Virus record (IMG/VR): IMGVR_UViG_3300037606_000037
Span: 1 to 22,509 of that record
Reading direction: 5' to 3' (one strand)
Length of the DNA stretch: 22,509 nucleotides
Source: a virus
Shown: positions 1 through 8,981 of the stretch, piece after piece
Numbering within the stretch: position 1 is the stretch's first letter
How the letters are laid out: each line of letters begins with the position of its first letter
Notes under the pieces: generated by a model
What the model was told of the DNA's origin: nothing
The model's input: only the letters and a program-made list of their open reading frames with translations
Database searches by the model: none
Position numbers and translations under genes: made by a program

Positions 1-5
1 AAGCA

Positions 6-1787
6 ATGGGTACATACTTGAAGCCGGGTGATACACAAGCATATGTTAATGCTAAAGCTGCTGCTGATGCTAAAGCTGCTGCTGATGCTAAAGCTGCTGC
101 TGATGCTAAAGCTGCTGCTGATGCTAGAGCTGCTGCTGGTCTAACTGGTGGTGGTGCTGTTAAGTTTGACAGTGAGGGTGTCCCATTAGCTCCAGAAGCA
201 GCTAACATAACAGCTGCAACAATTGGTGCTCCAAAGTCTAATGAGTTAGTAGGGACATCATCTTTAGCTCCTGATGCAGCTCCTCAAACTAGTATCGATA
301 AGGCTACATTAGCAGCCGATGTTGCTGCCCCTGCACCCATCACAACCTCTACAGTTAATGCATCAACTGCAACACCTGCTATGCAAACAGCAATGGATGG
401 TGTTAATGCTGCACAGGGTGCTGTATCTCAAGACGCACAAGTTGCAGCTCAAACACAATCACCAACAACGACACAAGTTGGTACGGTACAGCCTTCCCTA
501 CTTGGCCTTGCACAGACAGTTCAAGGTGCTCCAACACGTACAGCACAAGCTGGTGAGATGGTTAGCAGTGGTGTTGATATGGCAGCGGCTAATCAGCTTG
601 CTGCTCAAACAGCTGCCACCGCTGCACAGGGAACTGTCACAGATAAGATGACAGTTCAAGGTCAGCTGTCTACACTGACAGACAACTTTGATGCTAGCAA
701 CCCACCATCATGGGCAGCAGGTGCTGTCAGAGCAGCTAACGTAATGTTGGCCTCTAGAGGGTTGTCAGCGTCTAGCATGGCTGGTCAAGCTATTGTTCAA
801 GCTGCAATGGAGTCTGCGTTGCCTATTGCTTCTGCTGATGCACAAGCGTTCCAACAGATGGCTTCACAGAACTTGAGCAATCGTCAACAGTCTGCTGTGT
901 TGGCAGCTCAGCAACGTGCTCAGTTCATGGGACAAGAGTTTGATCAAGCCTTTCAAACTAAGGTTATCAACGCCTCTAAGGTGTCAGACATTGCCAACAT
1001 GAACTTCAATGCTCAACAGCAGGTTGTTCTTGAGAATGCAAGGATGGCACAAACTGTTGATCTTGCTAATCTAAACAACAAACAAGCTGTAGTTATGGCT
1101 GAGGTTGCACAGATTGCTTCTCTTGAAACAACCAATCTAAACAATAGACAACAAGCTGCTGTAGTTAATGCTCAGAACTTCTTACAGATGGACATAACTA
1201 ACTTAAACAACTCACAGCAAACGTCTTTGTTTAAAGCTCAACAGATTAGCCAAGCATTGTTAACAGACGTTGCTGCTGAAAATGCTGCTAAACAGTTCAA
1301 TTCTTCTTCACAGAATCAAACAGATCAGTTTATGGCTACGATGACTACACAGGTTAATCAGTTTAATAATGCTCAACAGAATGCATTGTCACAGTTTAAC
1401 ACTGATCAAGTTAATGCGTTGTCTAAGTTTAATGTTGAGCAGGTGACTGCTAGACAAGAGTTTAATTCTCAGAACAGACTAGTCATTGACCAGTCTAATG
1501 CACAGTGGAGAAGAGAAATCTCTACAGCAGACACGGCATCAATTAATGCAGCCAACTATCTCAATGCACAAAACTTACAACAGATGACTGTGACGGAGTA
1601 TAATAATCAATCACAGTTTTATCGTGATCAAATAGCCAATGTCTTCCAAGCTTATGAGAACGAACAGGAAAGAATTGTTGGACTTGCAAAAGCAACTATA
1701 GCAGGTAACGCCACTAAAGAGGCAGCTCAGACGGAAGTTGAAGGTGATATGTGGAATGCTGTTGGTGCGGTAATTGCTGCATGGTAA
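6..1787 (+). CDS. Putative internal virion/ejection protein with 11/22-residue repeats
   Basis: 593 residues from the first ATG. Only five bases precede it, so the start cannot be judged and the true start could lie outside the window. The N-terminus (about 15-45) is an Ala-rich run built from an 18-bp DNA repeat. Residues 45-230 are Ala/Thr/Gln-rich and of low complexity. Residues 235-285 form a more ordinary helical segment. From about 289 to 420 the sequence repeats every 22 residues, each unit starting with a form of N-L-N-N-x-Q-Q. From about 430 to 528 it repeats every 11 residues (units starting QFN, KFN, EFN). Such hendecad periodicity is typical of long right-handed coiled coils. No signal peptide or enzyme motif is visible. 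Its place at the head of a late operon with large ejection-type proteins suggests a role like T7 gp14 or another core protein (inference). A fibre or structural rod remains possible. Confidence 0.6.
   Translation: MGTYLKPGDTQAYVNAKAAADAKAAADAKAAADAKAAADARAAAGLTGGGAVKFDSEGVPLAPEAANITAATIGAPKSNELVGTSSLAPDAAPQTSIDKATLAADVAAPAPITTSTVNASTATPAMQTAMDGVNAAQGAVSQDAQVAAQTQSPTTTQVGTVQPSLLGLAQTVQGAPTRTAQAGEMVSSGVDMAAANQLAAQTAATAAQGTVTDKMTVQGQLSTLTDNFDASNPPSWAAGAVRAANVMLASRGLSASSMAGQAIVQAAMESALPIASADAQAFQQMASQNLSNRQQSAVLAAQQRAQFMGQEFDQAFQTKVINASKVSDIANMNFNAQQQVVLENARMAQTVDLANLNNKQAVVMAEVAQIASLETTNLNNRQQAAVVNAQNFLQMDITNLNNSQQTSLFKAQQISQALLTDVAAENAAKQFNSSSQNQTDQFMATMTTQVNQFNNAQQNALSQFNTDQVNALSKFNVEQVTARQEFNSQNRLVIDQSNAQWRREISTADTASINAANYLNAQNLQQMTVTEYNNQSQFYRDQIANVFQAYENEQERIVGLAKATIAGNATKEAAQTEVEGDMWNAVGAVIAAW
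51..140 (+). repeat. 18-bp in-frame tandem repeat (4 exact copies plus 1 diverged)
   Basis: The unit gctaaagctgctgctgat occurs four times without change at 51-122 and is followed by a diverged fifth copy at 123-140. It lies in frame in the 593-aa gene and encodes repeats of A-K-A-A-A-D. The exact nucleotide identity points to recent slippage or expansion. It is not CRISPR-like because there are no spacers. Confidence 0.95.
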
Positions 1788-1797
1788 TAGGATTTAT

Positions 1798-1995
1798 ATG
1801 AACAAATATACTAAAATGATACAGCAGATTGATACATATATTGAAAATCAATCTAGTAAAAAGAAGACTTCAATCAATGGGTTGTTGTCACCATCTGAGA
1901 AGAAAGCTTCTAATGATTCTTCAGCAACAGCTAATCTAGCTAGATACGTGTCTATGATTAGAAAACAAAAGCAAGAGGTTTTAAATGGAAGATAA
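1798..1995 (+). CDS. Small hypothetical late protein (65 aa)
   Basis: The start chosen is the ATG at 1798, preceded by AGGA at good spacing (AGGATTTATATG). An upstream in-frame TTG at 1774 would overlap the previous gene and has no better ribosome site. The gene begins 10 bases after the 593-aa gene and its end overlaps the next start by 11 bases. The product is Lys/Ser/Asn-rich and predicted soluble and helical (MNKYTKMIQQIDTYIEN...), with a basic C-terminus. I do not recognise a family. Tight placement between virion genes suggests a minor virion or assembly protein. Confidence 0.65.
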   Translation: MNKYTKMIQQIDTYIENQSSKKKTSINGLLSPSEKKASNDSSATANLARYVSMIRKQKQEVLNGR

Positions 1996-2449
1996 GTTTT
2001 TATTAAATGGTCCTATTCCGGGAATGTCATTGACTGGAGAACCCGGTAACAATCCGTGGGAGCAACCTCCTAAGTTTTCTGAGATGACAGATGTTGTTGA
2101 TTACTATTCAGATGCTCTTGTTACAACTAATTCTATTACAACAATCTCTAATGCATTGAGTAATAACATCTCTGTTATCAGCTTGGCTGAAACAATGATG
2201 TTGTCTGGTGTTATGAAGGGTATTCATTCAATTGACTTAGGTACTATGGTTGTTCCAGTCCTTGTTGAACTTATCAAAACAATTGGTGATATCTCTGATG
2301 TTAAGTATGTGATGGATGATGAAGACATCATTGACACCACTATGATTGATGAAGAAACAATGCGTAAGGTTATAGCAGAAGGTGTTGCTAAAATTAAAGA
2401 AGAAGTTCCTGCTAAGAAGGGCTTAATGAGTAAAGGTGATCAGCTATGA
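1985..2449 (+). CDS. Conserved-looking phage structural protein with a PIPG-SLT-PWE-PP N-terminus
   Basis: 154 residues. The start ATG at 1985 follows AAGAGG with 6-base spacing. Residues 10-31 carry the pattern P-I-P-G-x-S-L-T-x-x-P-G-N-x-P-W-E-x-P-P-x-F, an N-terminal signature I associate with small virion proteins of marine phages (recollection, not searched). The middle (about 75-100) is hydrophobic, with a run reading GTMVVPVLVELIKTIG. The C-terminal third is acidic then basic and probably helical. The stop overlaps the next start in an ATGA junction, implying translational coupling to the 495-aa protein. The role is unknown; a head or core component is the likeliest reading given its neighbours. 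Confidence 0.65.
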   Translation: MEDKFLLNGPIPGMSLTGEPGNNPWEQPPKFSEMTDVVDYYSDALVTTNSITTISNALSNNISVISLAETMMLSGVMKGIHSIDLGTMVVPVLVELIKTIGDISDVKYVMDDEDIIDTTMIDEETMRKVIAEGVAKIKEEVPAKKGLMSKGDQL

Positions 2450-3933
2450 ACGTAAAGATGATGGGACTAATCACTGGTTTCTCTAAAGCAACTAGTGAAA
2501 AGATTGACAGAGAACGTAAAGATGAAGAAGCTTTAATGCTTAATCGTTTCAGAATAGCTGCCGCTAACAAGTCAGTGGTTGATGCTGAGAACAAAGAGAA
2601 GATTGACCTTGCACGAAACAATCTATCATACCTCAACACTATTGCACCACACGCAACAGAAGCGCAACGTATTGTTATTGCCTCCAATCCAATGCTTACA
2701 GCTCAGTTGAAATCAATTCATGAATCTAAGAACTTTGAAACCTTTACAGACGTTGAAGGTGTTAGCCGTATTAATCTTGATAAGATTATTATAGCTAATA
2801 AAGATAAGATACCTGAAAAGTTTAAAACAGCTCAAGACTATATTGCTAGTCTTGATCAGCGTCCAACAATTGATCAAAGCAAGGTGCAAGAGCGTCAGAT
2901 GAATAGCACATTCTTTGCCAATACATCACCAACTAATAAGAAGATGGAGACTTTGGCTTCAGCGTTTGGTGCTAGTGCAGCAGAGTTGTTGTCATACGAA
3001 GGATATAAGGCATCTTCACCAGATGCGTATGGTGGATTGACGGCTGCAACTCTTACTAAAAGAGACAGCAGCAGTGAGCAACTTGAAACTCTCAAGCAAG
3101 ACATCTATGATTCTATCCGTGATAATGGACGTGATGCTCCTGAGACAGAGGCTTTGCAAAATAAGTACAATGACTTAGCAAAGTCAACCATGAGCGCTAC
3201 TCAGCAGCTACAGCAAGACAATGCAAAAGCATTACTGATTCAAAGAGAGCCAACTAATTATACAGATGAAGAAAGACAGTGGTCTAAGAATTGGCTACAA
3301 CGTGAATTGTTACATGCTAAAGATGTTGCCGATGCTAGCAGAGCGGCTTCTGAAAATAATCCAGAAAATAAATGGAATGTTATTAGCTCAATGATCAACG
3401 GTGTTAAAGATGCCGTTAACCTTAATATCTTTACCGACCCTCGTACAAAGCTTAAGACTTGGGGTCAAGGTAAGGATGCACTGAGAGAAGGAACGCCAGA
3501 GTTTGCAAGAGCTTACAACGCTGCAATTAATGCTAAGATTTTAGATAAGCTTAAGATGGCTGGTGCAATTGATGACAACGGAAAGCTGTCAAAGAATAAC
3601 ACTTTGCGTGTTAGATCTTTACTTTCTGATCGAGGTATTGATGTTGAACAAAGAGGTGAAGGTTTCGTTATTCTCACAGCTGGTGAAAAAGCACAAAGAG
3701 CTTTGGATGCAACAAGGCAGCAAGGTCCAGAAGCTGTAGATATGAGAGTGTCAAGGCTTAAGAATCAGAACATTAGCGATGCAACGCTGTTGTCTATGGG
3801 GTACACTCAAGAAGAGATTGATCGTGTTGCTAAAGTGAATCCTCCAGCAGCGGTAATGCCACCAGCAATGGATCGTGGCTCTATGCCAAATCAAAATAAA
3901 TTCCAACCAGATAGTCCAATCGGTGGAGCGTAA
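2446..3933 (+). CDS. Putative internal virion protein, helical (495 aa)
   Basis: 495 residues, starting at an ATG coupled to the previous stop (ATGA). The sequence is rich in Lys, Glu, Gln, Asn and Ala, with long charged helical stretches at about 15-60 and 205-260, and no signal peptide or clear membrane segment. The C-terminus (about 465-495) is Pro/Asn/Gly-rich and probably flexible. No enzyme motif is seen. By position, length class and composition it resembles the T7 gp15-type core protein that lies between the smaller core protein and the very large one. This is a positional inference, not a recognised homology. The next gene follows after 9 bases with its own ribosome site. Confidence 0.6.
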   Translation: MNVKMMGLITGFSKATSEKIDRERKDEEALMLNRFRIAAANKSVVDAENKEKIDLARNNLSYLNTIAPHATEAQRIVIASNPMLTAQLKSIHESKNFETFTDVEGVSRINLDKIIIANKDKIPEKFKTAQDYIASLDQRPTIDQSKVQERQMNSTFFANTSPTNKKMETLASAFGASAAELLSYEGYKASSPDAYGGLTAATLTKRDSSSEQLETLKQDIYDSIRDNGRDAPETEALQNKYNDLAKSTMSATQQLQQDNAKALLIQREPTNYTDEERQWSKNWLQRELLHAKDVADASRAASENNPENKWNVISSMINGVKDAVNLNIFTDPRTKLKTWGQGKDALREGTPEFARAYNAAINAKILDKLKMAGAIDDNGKLSKNNTLRVRSLLSDRGIDVEQRGEGFVILTAGEKAQRALDATRQQGPEAVDMRVSRLKNQNISDATLLSMGYTQEEIDRVAKVNPPAAVMPPAMDRGSMPNQNKFQPDSPIGGA

Positions 3934-3942
3934 AGGAAAACA

Positions 3943-6900
3943 ATGACCCCAGAAGAACTAGAAGAAGAACGACAACGAGCATTTAAATTGTTGGACAATG
4001 ATGCTTTGTTTGTTGACAATCAGACAGATCTTGCATTTGGTATCAACAATGATGTAGCTCCAGTTGACATTGAAGCTGAGCGTCAAAGAGCTTTCAAACT
4101 GTTAGATCAACCAGATGAAGTTGACATACCTGATGTCTCCAAAGGTGTTGACGTTGCTGACTTAGACTTCTCTAAGCAGTTTTCTGTCAGCAACTTGGTT
4201 AAAGACGAAAGCCTCTTTGGTGTTATTAAAGATGTGCAGAAGCTTAGACAGGATAAAGAGTTTAAAGAAGGTGATAGCAGAGAAGACTTTGTTAATGAGT
4301 TTCTAGCTGATCAACGATTCACTGACTTTAACACATACGGTACGATCAGTGAGTTGTCATATATTAAGAACGCTGATCCTGAAGAAGCTAGGAAGTCTGC
4401 ACTTGCTCGTAAGGTTTATGGTAACACTGCCAGCTTCTATGAAGAGGGTGGTCAAGGTGGCATCTCTCCATACTACGACATCATCAAAGCTATTGCAGTA
4501 GACCCAGTGTCTTATCTTGGATTTGGTGTTGGTAAGATTGCAACAGCTGGTGCTGCCAGAGTTGCTGGAACAGCTGCAACAAAAGAACTTGCAGAGCAAG
4601 GACTAAAGCAAGTTGCTAAGAAAGCTGCTGGGTATGGTGCTGTATCAGAAGGTCTCATTGGTGCTGCTGCTGCCATTACAGATCAGAATCTTTCTAACAC
4701 TGTTCTAGAAAAGCTTGACGAAGAACCTGAAGAAGTTAACTGGGGTGTTGTTGGTCTTGTAGGTGTTGTTAGTGCTGCACTGGGTGGTATATCTACGTAT
4801 GCAGGTGTTAACAAAGATCCATCCAAGACAATGAACTTGATAAACGAAGAGATCAAGAAGCGTCAAGCAAAGGTTGCTGACACCATTGCACAGCCTCCAA
4901 CAAAGCTAGAAGAGATAGTGATGGGGCCAATCAGCGATGGCATGGACGAGGCCGTTGAAGGGTATATGAAGGCTCACGGTAATAGTATTGTAGATGCTTT
5001 AGACCCTGAAGGTATTATCACAGATCCAAGAGTTAAAGTAGATTACGTTAGGATTACAGCACAGGCTGCATATAAGATGTGGCAATCAAACCCTGCTGAG
5101 TATGGAAAGATGAAGGGTGAGAGAGTTCAAGATGTTATCGCTAGAATCATCACATCATCCGATGCTCTTGACGACACTGCTGTTGAGCAAGGTTTGATGC
5201 AGCTTGGTATTAGTAAGAATGAATACGCTGGTATGTTCTTAGCATCTGGCTCAGCCAGTGGTCAAACTCTTAATGCTCTTTCTCAATTTGCAAAGAATGT
5301 AACAAAGGAAGACACCGCTCTTAAGAAGAAGTTTGATGAGCTTTACGGTTCAGAAGATGAGCGTGTTGGTGCTTTTGCTAAAGGCATAGACTTCCTTAGA
5401 AGAATTGATAGAGAGAGTAAGGTTTGGATCACATCCGGTATTGACACTCTTATGCGAAACATTGTCGGTACAAGTATAGGTATGACATTGAAAGCTGGTT
5501 CAACAATGCTTGAGGGTATTGTTTACGCAGCAGGTGTTGGTGTTAAAGGAGCTTTGACAGGTGTTAAAACTGGAGATGCAACAAAGATAATATCAGAATC
5601 ATATGCTGATGCTGTTGGTGTGTTCTTTAATTTAGTGGATACAAAGAAGAAGAATCTGTCATACCAAACTGCTGAAGAGATTCTGAAGTTCAACCCAACA
5701 GCTAGAGATACATTGTTCAAGTCTTTACAAGAGACTGGAGAGCAAGACATTAGTAAGCTTGGTCGATGGGCTAACACAATGAACGTTGCTGTTGACGGTG
5801 TATTCCGTAGGGCAGTGTTTACAGACTCTGTTGCTAAGCAGCTTAAGGATCAAGGTATTGATCTGTACACTGACATCTTGGCAAAGAATAAAGTTGTACC
5901 AGCTCCTGTTATTAAAAGAGCAATGAATGATTCATTGAAGTCAACGTTCTCTTATATGCCTAAAGAGACTAAGAAGGGTGTAAGAAACTTAGAGACAATG
6001 GGTGAGACTGGAGCATCGATGATTGTTAAACTAGTTGAAACAATTCCTTTATCATCATTAGCTATTCCTTTCCCAAGATTCATGGCAAACGCTATGGCTT
6101 TTCAGTACAGGTATAGCCCTGCTGGTGGACTCTTTGGTGCTGGTGGAGACTTCCTAACTGCCAGAGCACTGCAAAAAGAAGGTAAGGAAGAAGCTTCACA
6201 GGTAATGTTCCGTCAAGCTAACATGAAGTTTGCACAGGGTGTTGTTGGAACATCAGCTCTCTATGCAGCTTACAACTACAGAGAAAATAATCAAGGTGAA
6301 GATTGGTTCAATGTTAAGTTGACAGAGGGTGGTATAACAGACGTTAGATCTCTGTTCCCTATTGGCCCATACATGGCAGTTGCTGACTTCATGGTTAAGA
6401 TGGACAAGGGTGAGCCAGCAAAGACTGGTGATATGATTGAGTCGTTTCTTGGTATGAAGTTGCCAGCAGGTACATCAGGTTATTTCTTTGATAACATAGC
6501 CGCTGCAATGGACTCTGAGAAGTCAGCTGATCAATTGCAAATTGCAATCGGTAAAGTAGTTGGTGATTACGTTGGTAGATTCTCACAGCCTTTTGTTTTC
6601 AAACAAGCATATGACACCATTGATATGCTAAGAGAAGAAGGGTCACTCGCTAGAGATCCGAACGTGTTAGATGAAGGTGAAGGTGGTGGTACTGCTGCTG
6701 TTCAGAGAATCATGAACAAACTTCCTATTCTTAAAGAATACTTACCAGAGGCAGCACCACGATTCAGAGAGAGTGAGAACATCTACAAAGAGGGTGAGTT
6801 GTTTAACCGTCTAATTGGTATTAGACAGATGCCTAATAAGAGTGGTGCTGAGAAAGAAATAACAAGACTTCAAATCAATCCATACTCAGTGTATGGTAGA

Positions 6901-7281
6901 TCAACTGGAAGTAAAGAGTTTGATAACAAGATCGTTAGAGAGATCAACAAAGATGTCCTACCTCTTGTTAAAGAATTGATTGCAGATGAAGAGTATCAAC
7001 GCGCTACATTCCTTGAGAAGAAGATTGCAATGCATGAAGTGATTCGTGAATCTGTAAGCTTCATTAAAGGTAGGGTTATGGATGAGATGCAGTGGGACGA
7101 TGAGAAAAGAGATAAATACTACAAGCTTCAGTTCAACAAACTGCCAGATCTTACAAGAAGATTCATTAATGAGAGATACAAGAAAGATTATGGTATGACA
7201 ATGGAAGAAGCCAATGACTACCAAGATGTTGACTGGTACAAGTTTGAACTTGACCTTGTTAAAAAAGGAAGCTTCGAATAA
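3943..7281 (+). CDS. Large putative DNA-ejection/internal virion protein (1112 aa)
   Basis: 1112 residues. The start ATG is preceded by AAAGGA with AAACA spacing. The peptide ERQRAFKLLD occurs twice near the N-terminus (residues 9-18 and 46-55). Around 180-245 lies an Ala/Gly-rich, amphipathic and hydrophobic stretch, followed by a strongly hydrophobic segment at about 266-288 (WGVVGLVGVVSAALGG...) that could insert into a membrane. Another Gly/aromatic-rich region lies at about 695-745. The C-terminal third is charged and helical. I see no clear lytic transglycosylase motif, unlike T7 gp16. Size, position after two core-like proteins and membrane-active features suggest a gp16-like ejection protein that helps form a channel across the host envelope (inference). 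Its TAA stop shares a base with the next ATG. Confidence 0.65.
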   Translation: MTPEELEEERQRAFKLLDNDALFVDNQTDLAFGINNDVAPVDIEAERQRAFKLLDQPDEVDIPDVSKGVDVADLDFSKQFSVSNLVKDESLFGVIKDVQKLRQDKEFKEGDSREDFVNEFLADQRFTDFNTYGTISELSYIKNADPEEARKSALARKVYGNTASFYEEGGQGGISPYYDIIKAIAVDPVSYLGFGVGKIATAGAARVAGTAATKELAEQGLKQVAKKAAGYGAVSEGLIGAAAAITDQNLSNTVLEKLDEEPEEVNWGVVGLVGVVSAALGGISTYAGVNKDPSKTMNLINEEIKKRQAKVADTIAQPPTKLEEIVMGPISDGMDEAVEGYMKAHGNSIVDALDPEGIITDPRVKVDYVRITAQAAYKMWQSNPAEYGKMKGERVQDVIARIITSSDALDDTAVEQGLMQLGISKNEYAGMFLASGSASGQTLNALSQFAKNVTKEDTALKKKFDELYGSEDERVGAFAKGIDFLRRIDRESKVWITSGIDTLMRNIVGTSIGMTLKAGSTMLEGIVYAAGVGVKGALTGVKTGDATKIISESYADAVGVFFNLVDTKKKNLSYQTAEEILKFNPTARDTLFKSLQETGEQDISKLGRWANTMNVAVDGVFRRAVFTDSVAKQLKDQGIDLYTDILAKNKVVPAPVIKRAMNDSLKSTFSYMPKETKKGVRNLETMGETGASMIVKLVETIPLSSLAIPFPRFMANAMAFQYRYSPAGGLFGAGGDFLTARALQKEGKEEASQVMFRQANMKFAQGVVGTSALYAAYNYRENNQGEDWFNVKLTEGGITDVRSLFPIGPYMAVADFMVKMDKGEPAKTGDMIESFLGMKLPAGTSGYFFDNIAAAMDSEKSADQLQIAIGKVVGDYVGRFSQPFVFKQAYDTIDMLREEGSLARDPNVLDEGEGGGTAAVQRIMNKLPILKEYLPEAAPRFRESENIYKEGELFNRLIGIRQMPNKSGAEKEITRLQINPYSVYGRSTGSKEFDNKIVREINKDVLPLVKELIADEEYQRATFLEKKIAMHEVIRESVSFIKGRVMDEMQWDDEKRDKYYKLQFNKLPDLTRRFINERYKKDYGMTMEEANDYQDVDWYKFELDLVKKGSFE

Positions 7282-8978
7282 TGGGACTATTTAATAAAGC
7301 AATAGGTAAAGCTACAAAGAACCTAAGCAGGATATCTGGAGATGTTCTTGAAGAAGTAGTGTCCCCATCAAAGAAGCTGATGGGTGACATGCAGAAGGCT
7401 GCTGAAGTTCCATCTCCGTTTGAAGCTGAGGTGATGACACCAGTTTCAAAGGGTAAGTATGTTGGCCCTGATGGGTCTGGATACAATGATTGGTTCACTG
7501 GTATTGATGATACTGAAATCTCAGCAATGGAGAAGAAGATCGCCAGCGACTACGACATGTCAGTGGATGAGCTGATCGATCAAGCACCGGAGCAGTTTGC
7601 TAATGAGCTTGCTATGGAGTGGAGCTTCTTAAAGAAGAGCGGTGATAAGTCTATGCCGTACCCAATGGATGAAGACTTTCCAGATCAAGGAGAGATGTTA
7701 TCCGATGCTGGGTTTAAGAAGGTTAAGAAACTTGCTGCTGATAAAGCCAACCCATTCTACGTTGACCCCAATATAAAGAAGAAGGAAGCTGCTGATAAGC
7801 AAGCCATTGAGATTGCTACAAAAGAAGCAGAGTCTATATCATCTATCGCAAAGATGGGAGACCCATTTGATATTCAAATGCGTGATCAAAGAGATAAGTT
7901 TATTGGAGAAGTTAAGAAACTAAGAACTGCATTGTTCGGAGACCTTAAGAAGGGATTGGAATACGCTGAGTATGATGACATTGTTCTTGGTAAAACTCAA
8001 GGTGAGTTTAGAGCAGCAACTGGTAGAGAGTTTGTTCCGTCTAACAAAGATGACGTAGCTCAGTTTAAAGCCATTGCTGAAAGACAACAATCATTGCTTG
8101 AAGTGTTGCGTAATAAGTATAAAGATAATCCACCGATTAAACTATTTCATGGGGCATTTGATGAAAAGGCTGCGGATGTAATTAATTCGAAGGGATTGTC
8201 TGCTGATAAAGGTAATCAGGCTGAGCTTAACATGAAAGCTACATCGTTCACTAAAGATCTGAACCTTGGCTTCACAGAGGTGGATGCTTTTGGTGGTAGA
8301 AATCCATCAGCATATTTGTCAGTAGAGTTTCCATATCCAGAGTATAAGTTCTTAAGGGTTGATATGTCTAAAAAGGATTATGATCAGATGAACATGAACG
8401 TCATCTTGAAGACAATCAGTGGTGACCCTAAAACAACTAGACCACTGGGACTTCCTAGAGGTGAGCTTAAGGAAACAGAAGATACATTCGTTGAAGCAGA
8501 GAAGCTTAAAGACAATTATCTTATGAAGAAAGCTACTGAGCAAGTTAACAAAGCTCAAGAGGGATTGCTTTCTTTAGAGGGAGATTTGAACAAGCTACGT
8601 GGAGAGATTGGTGTAGGTACAAAAGTTAATACTAAGAAAGAAGCTGTGTTGAAATACAACTTGATCAGAGACTATGTTAAATCTGTCAGCAAGATGAGCA
8701 AAGCTACTTCTGTGACAGGTGGTGCTGGTCAACGATACCAAAGAGAGTTTGTTAAACTTGGGATGAACAGCAAAGAGTTGAAGAAACTGGCTAAAATCCT
8801 TAGAGACAATGGTATGATAGCTAGAGCTGAGAACATTGAAGCTTATGACACAATAAAACTTGGTGAGTCAATCAAGCTTGACCCACTGATGAAGAATCAA
8901 ATTCGTGGCAGCAGTAGCAACGAAGCGATGCTCAACCTCACTGACAAGTTTAATAGGGGTGGATTAGTAATTCGTTAA
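7281..8978 (+). CDS. Putative ejected virion protein with an ADP-ribosyltransferase-like central region (565 aa)
   Basis: 565 residues, starting in a TAATG overlap with the preceding gene. Residues 1-200 are charged and not recognised. Residues 286-362 run I-K-L-F-H290-G-A-F, then an A-A-D-V-I-N-S-K-G-L helix, then S-F-T-K-D (322-326), then a strand-like stretch ending F-L-R-V-D. This order (HG at the end of a strand, helix plus 'GL', S-[FLT]-T strand) recalls the ADP-ribosyltransferase/PARP-like fold, including the ART domains of phage polyvalent proteins. The catalytic triad cannot be assigned with confidence. Residues 400-475 are helical. The C-terminus ends FNRGGLVIR. It is the last gene of the late block, directly before the terminator. 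A purely structural role is also possible. Confidence 0.55.
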   Translation: MGLFNKAIGKATKNLSRISGDVLEEVVSPSKKLMGDMQKAAEVPSPFEAEVMTPVSKGKYVGPDGSGYNDWFTGIDDTEISAMEKKIASDYDMSVDELIDQAPEQFANELAMEWSFLKKSGDKSMPYPMDEDFPDQGEMLSDAGFKKVKKLAADKANPFYVDPNIKKKEAADKQAIEIATKEAESISSIAKMGDPFDIQMRDQRDKFIGEVKKLRTALFGDLKKGLEYAEYDDIVLGKTQGEFRAATGREFVPSNKDDVAQFKAIAERQQSLLEVLRNKYKDNPPIKLFHGAFDEKAADVINSKGLSADKGNQAELNMKATSFTKDLNLGFTEVDAFGGRNPSAYLSVEFPYPEYKFLRVDMSKKDYDQMNMNVILKTISGDPKTTRPLGLPRGELKETEDTFVEAEKLKDNYLMKKATEQVNKAQEGLLSLEGDLNKLRGEIGVGTKVNTKKEAVLKYNLIRDYVKSVSKMSKATSVTGGAGQRYQREFVKLGMNSKELKKLAKILRDNGMIARAENIEAYDTIKLGESIKLDPLMKNQIRGSSSNEAMLNLTDKFNRGGLVIR

Positions 8979-8981
8979 TGA

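Noticed and set aside
51-140. Short tandem repeat considered as a CRISPR array or an iteron origin
   Set aside because: Units are contiguous without spacers and lie in frame in a long gene encoding an Ala-rich repeat.
319-651. 110-aa frame inside the 593-aa gene on the same strand
   Set aside because: An out-of-frame shadow of a low-complexity Ala/Gln-rich gene, with biased composition and no ribosome site or context.
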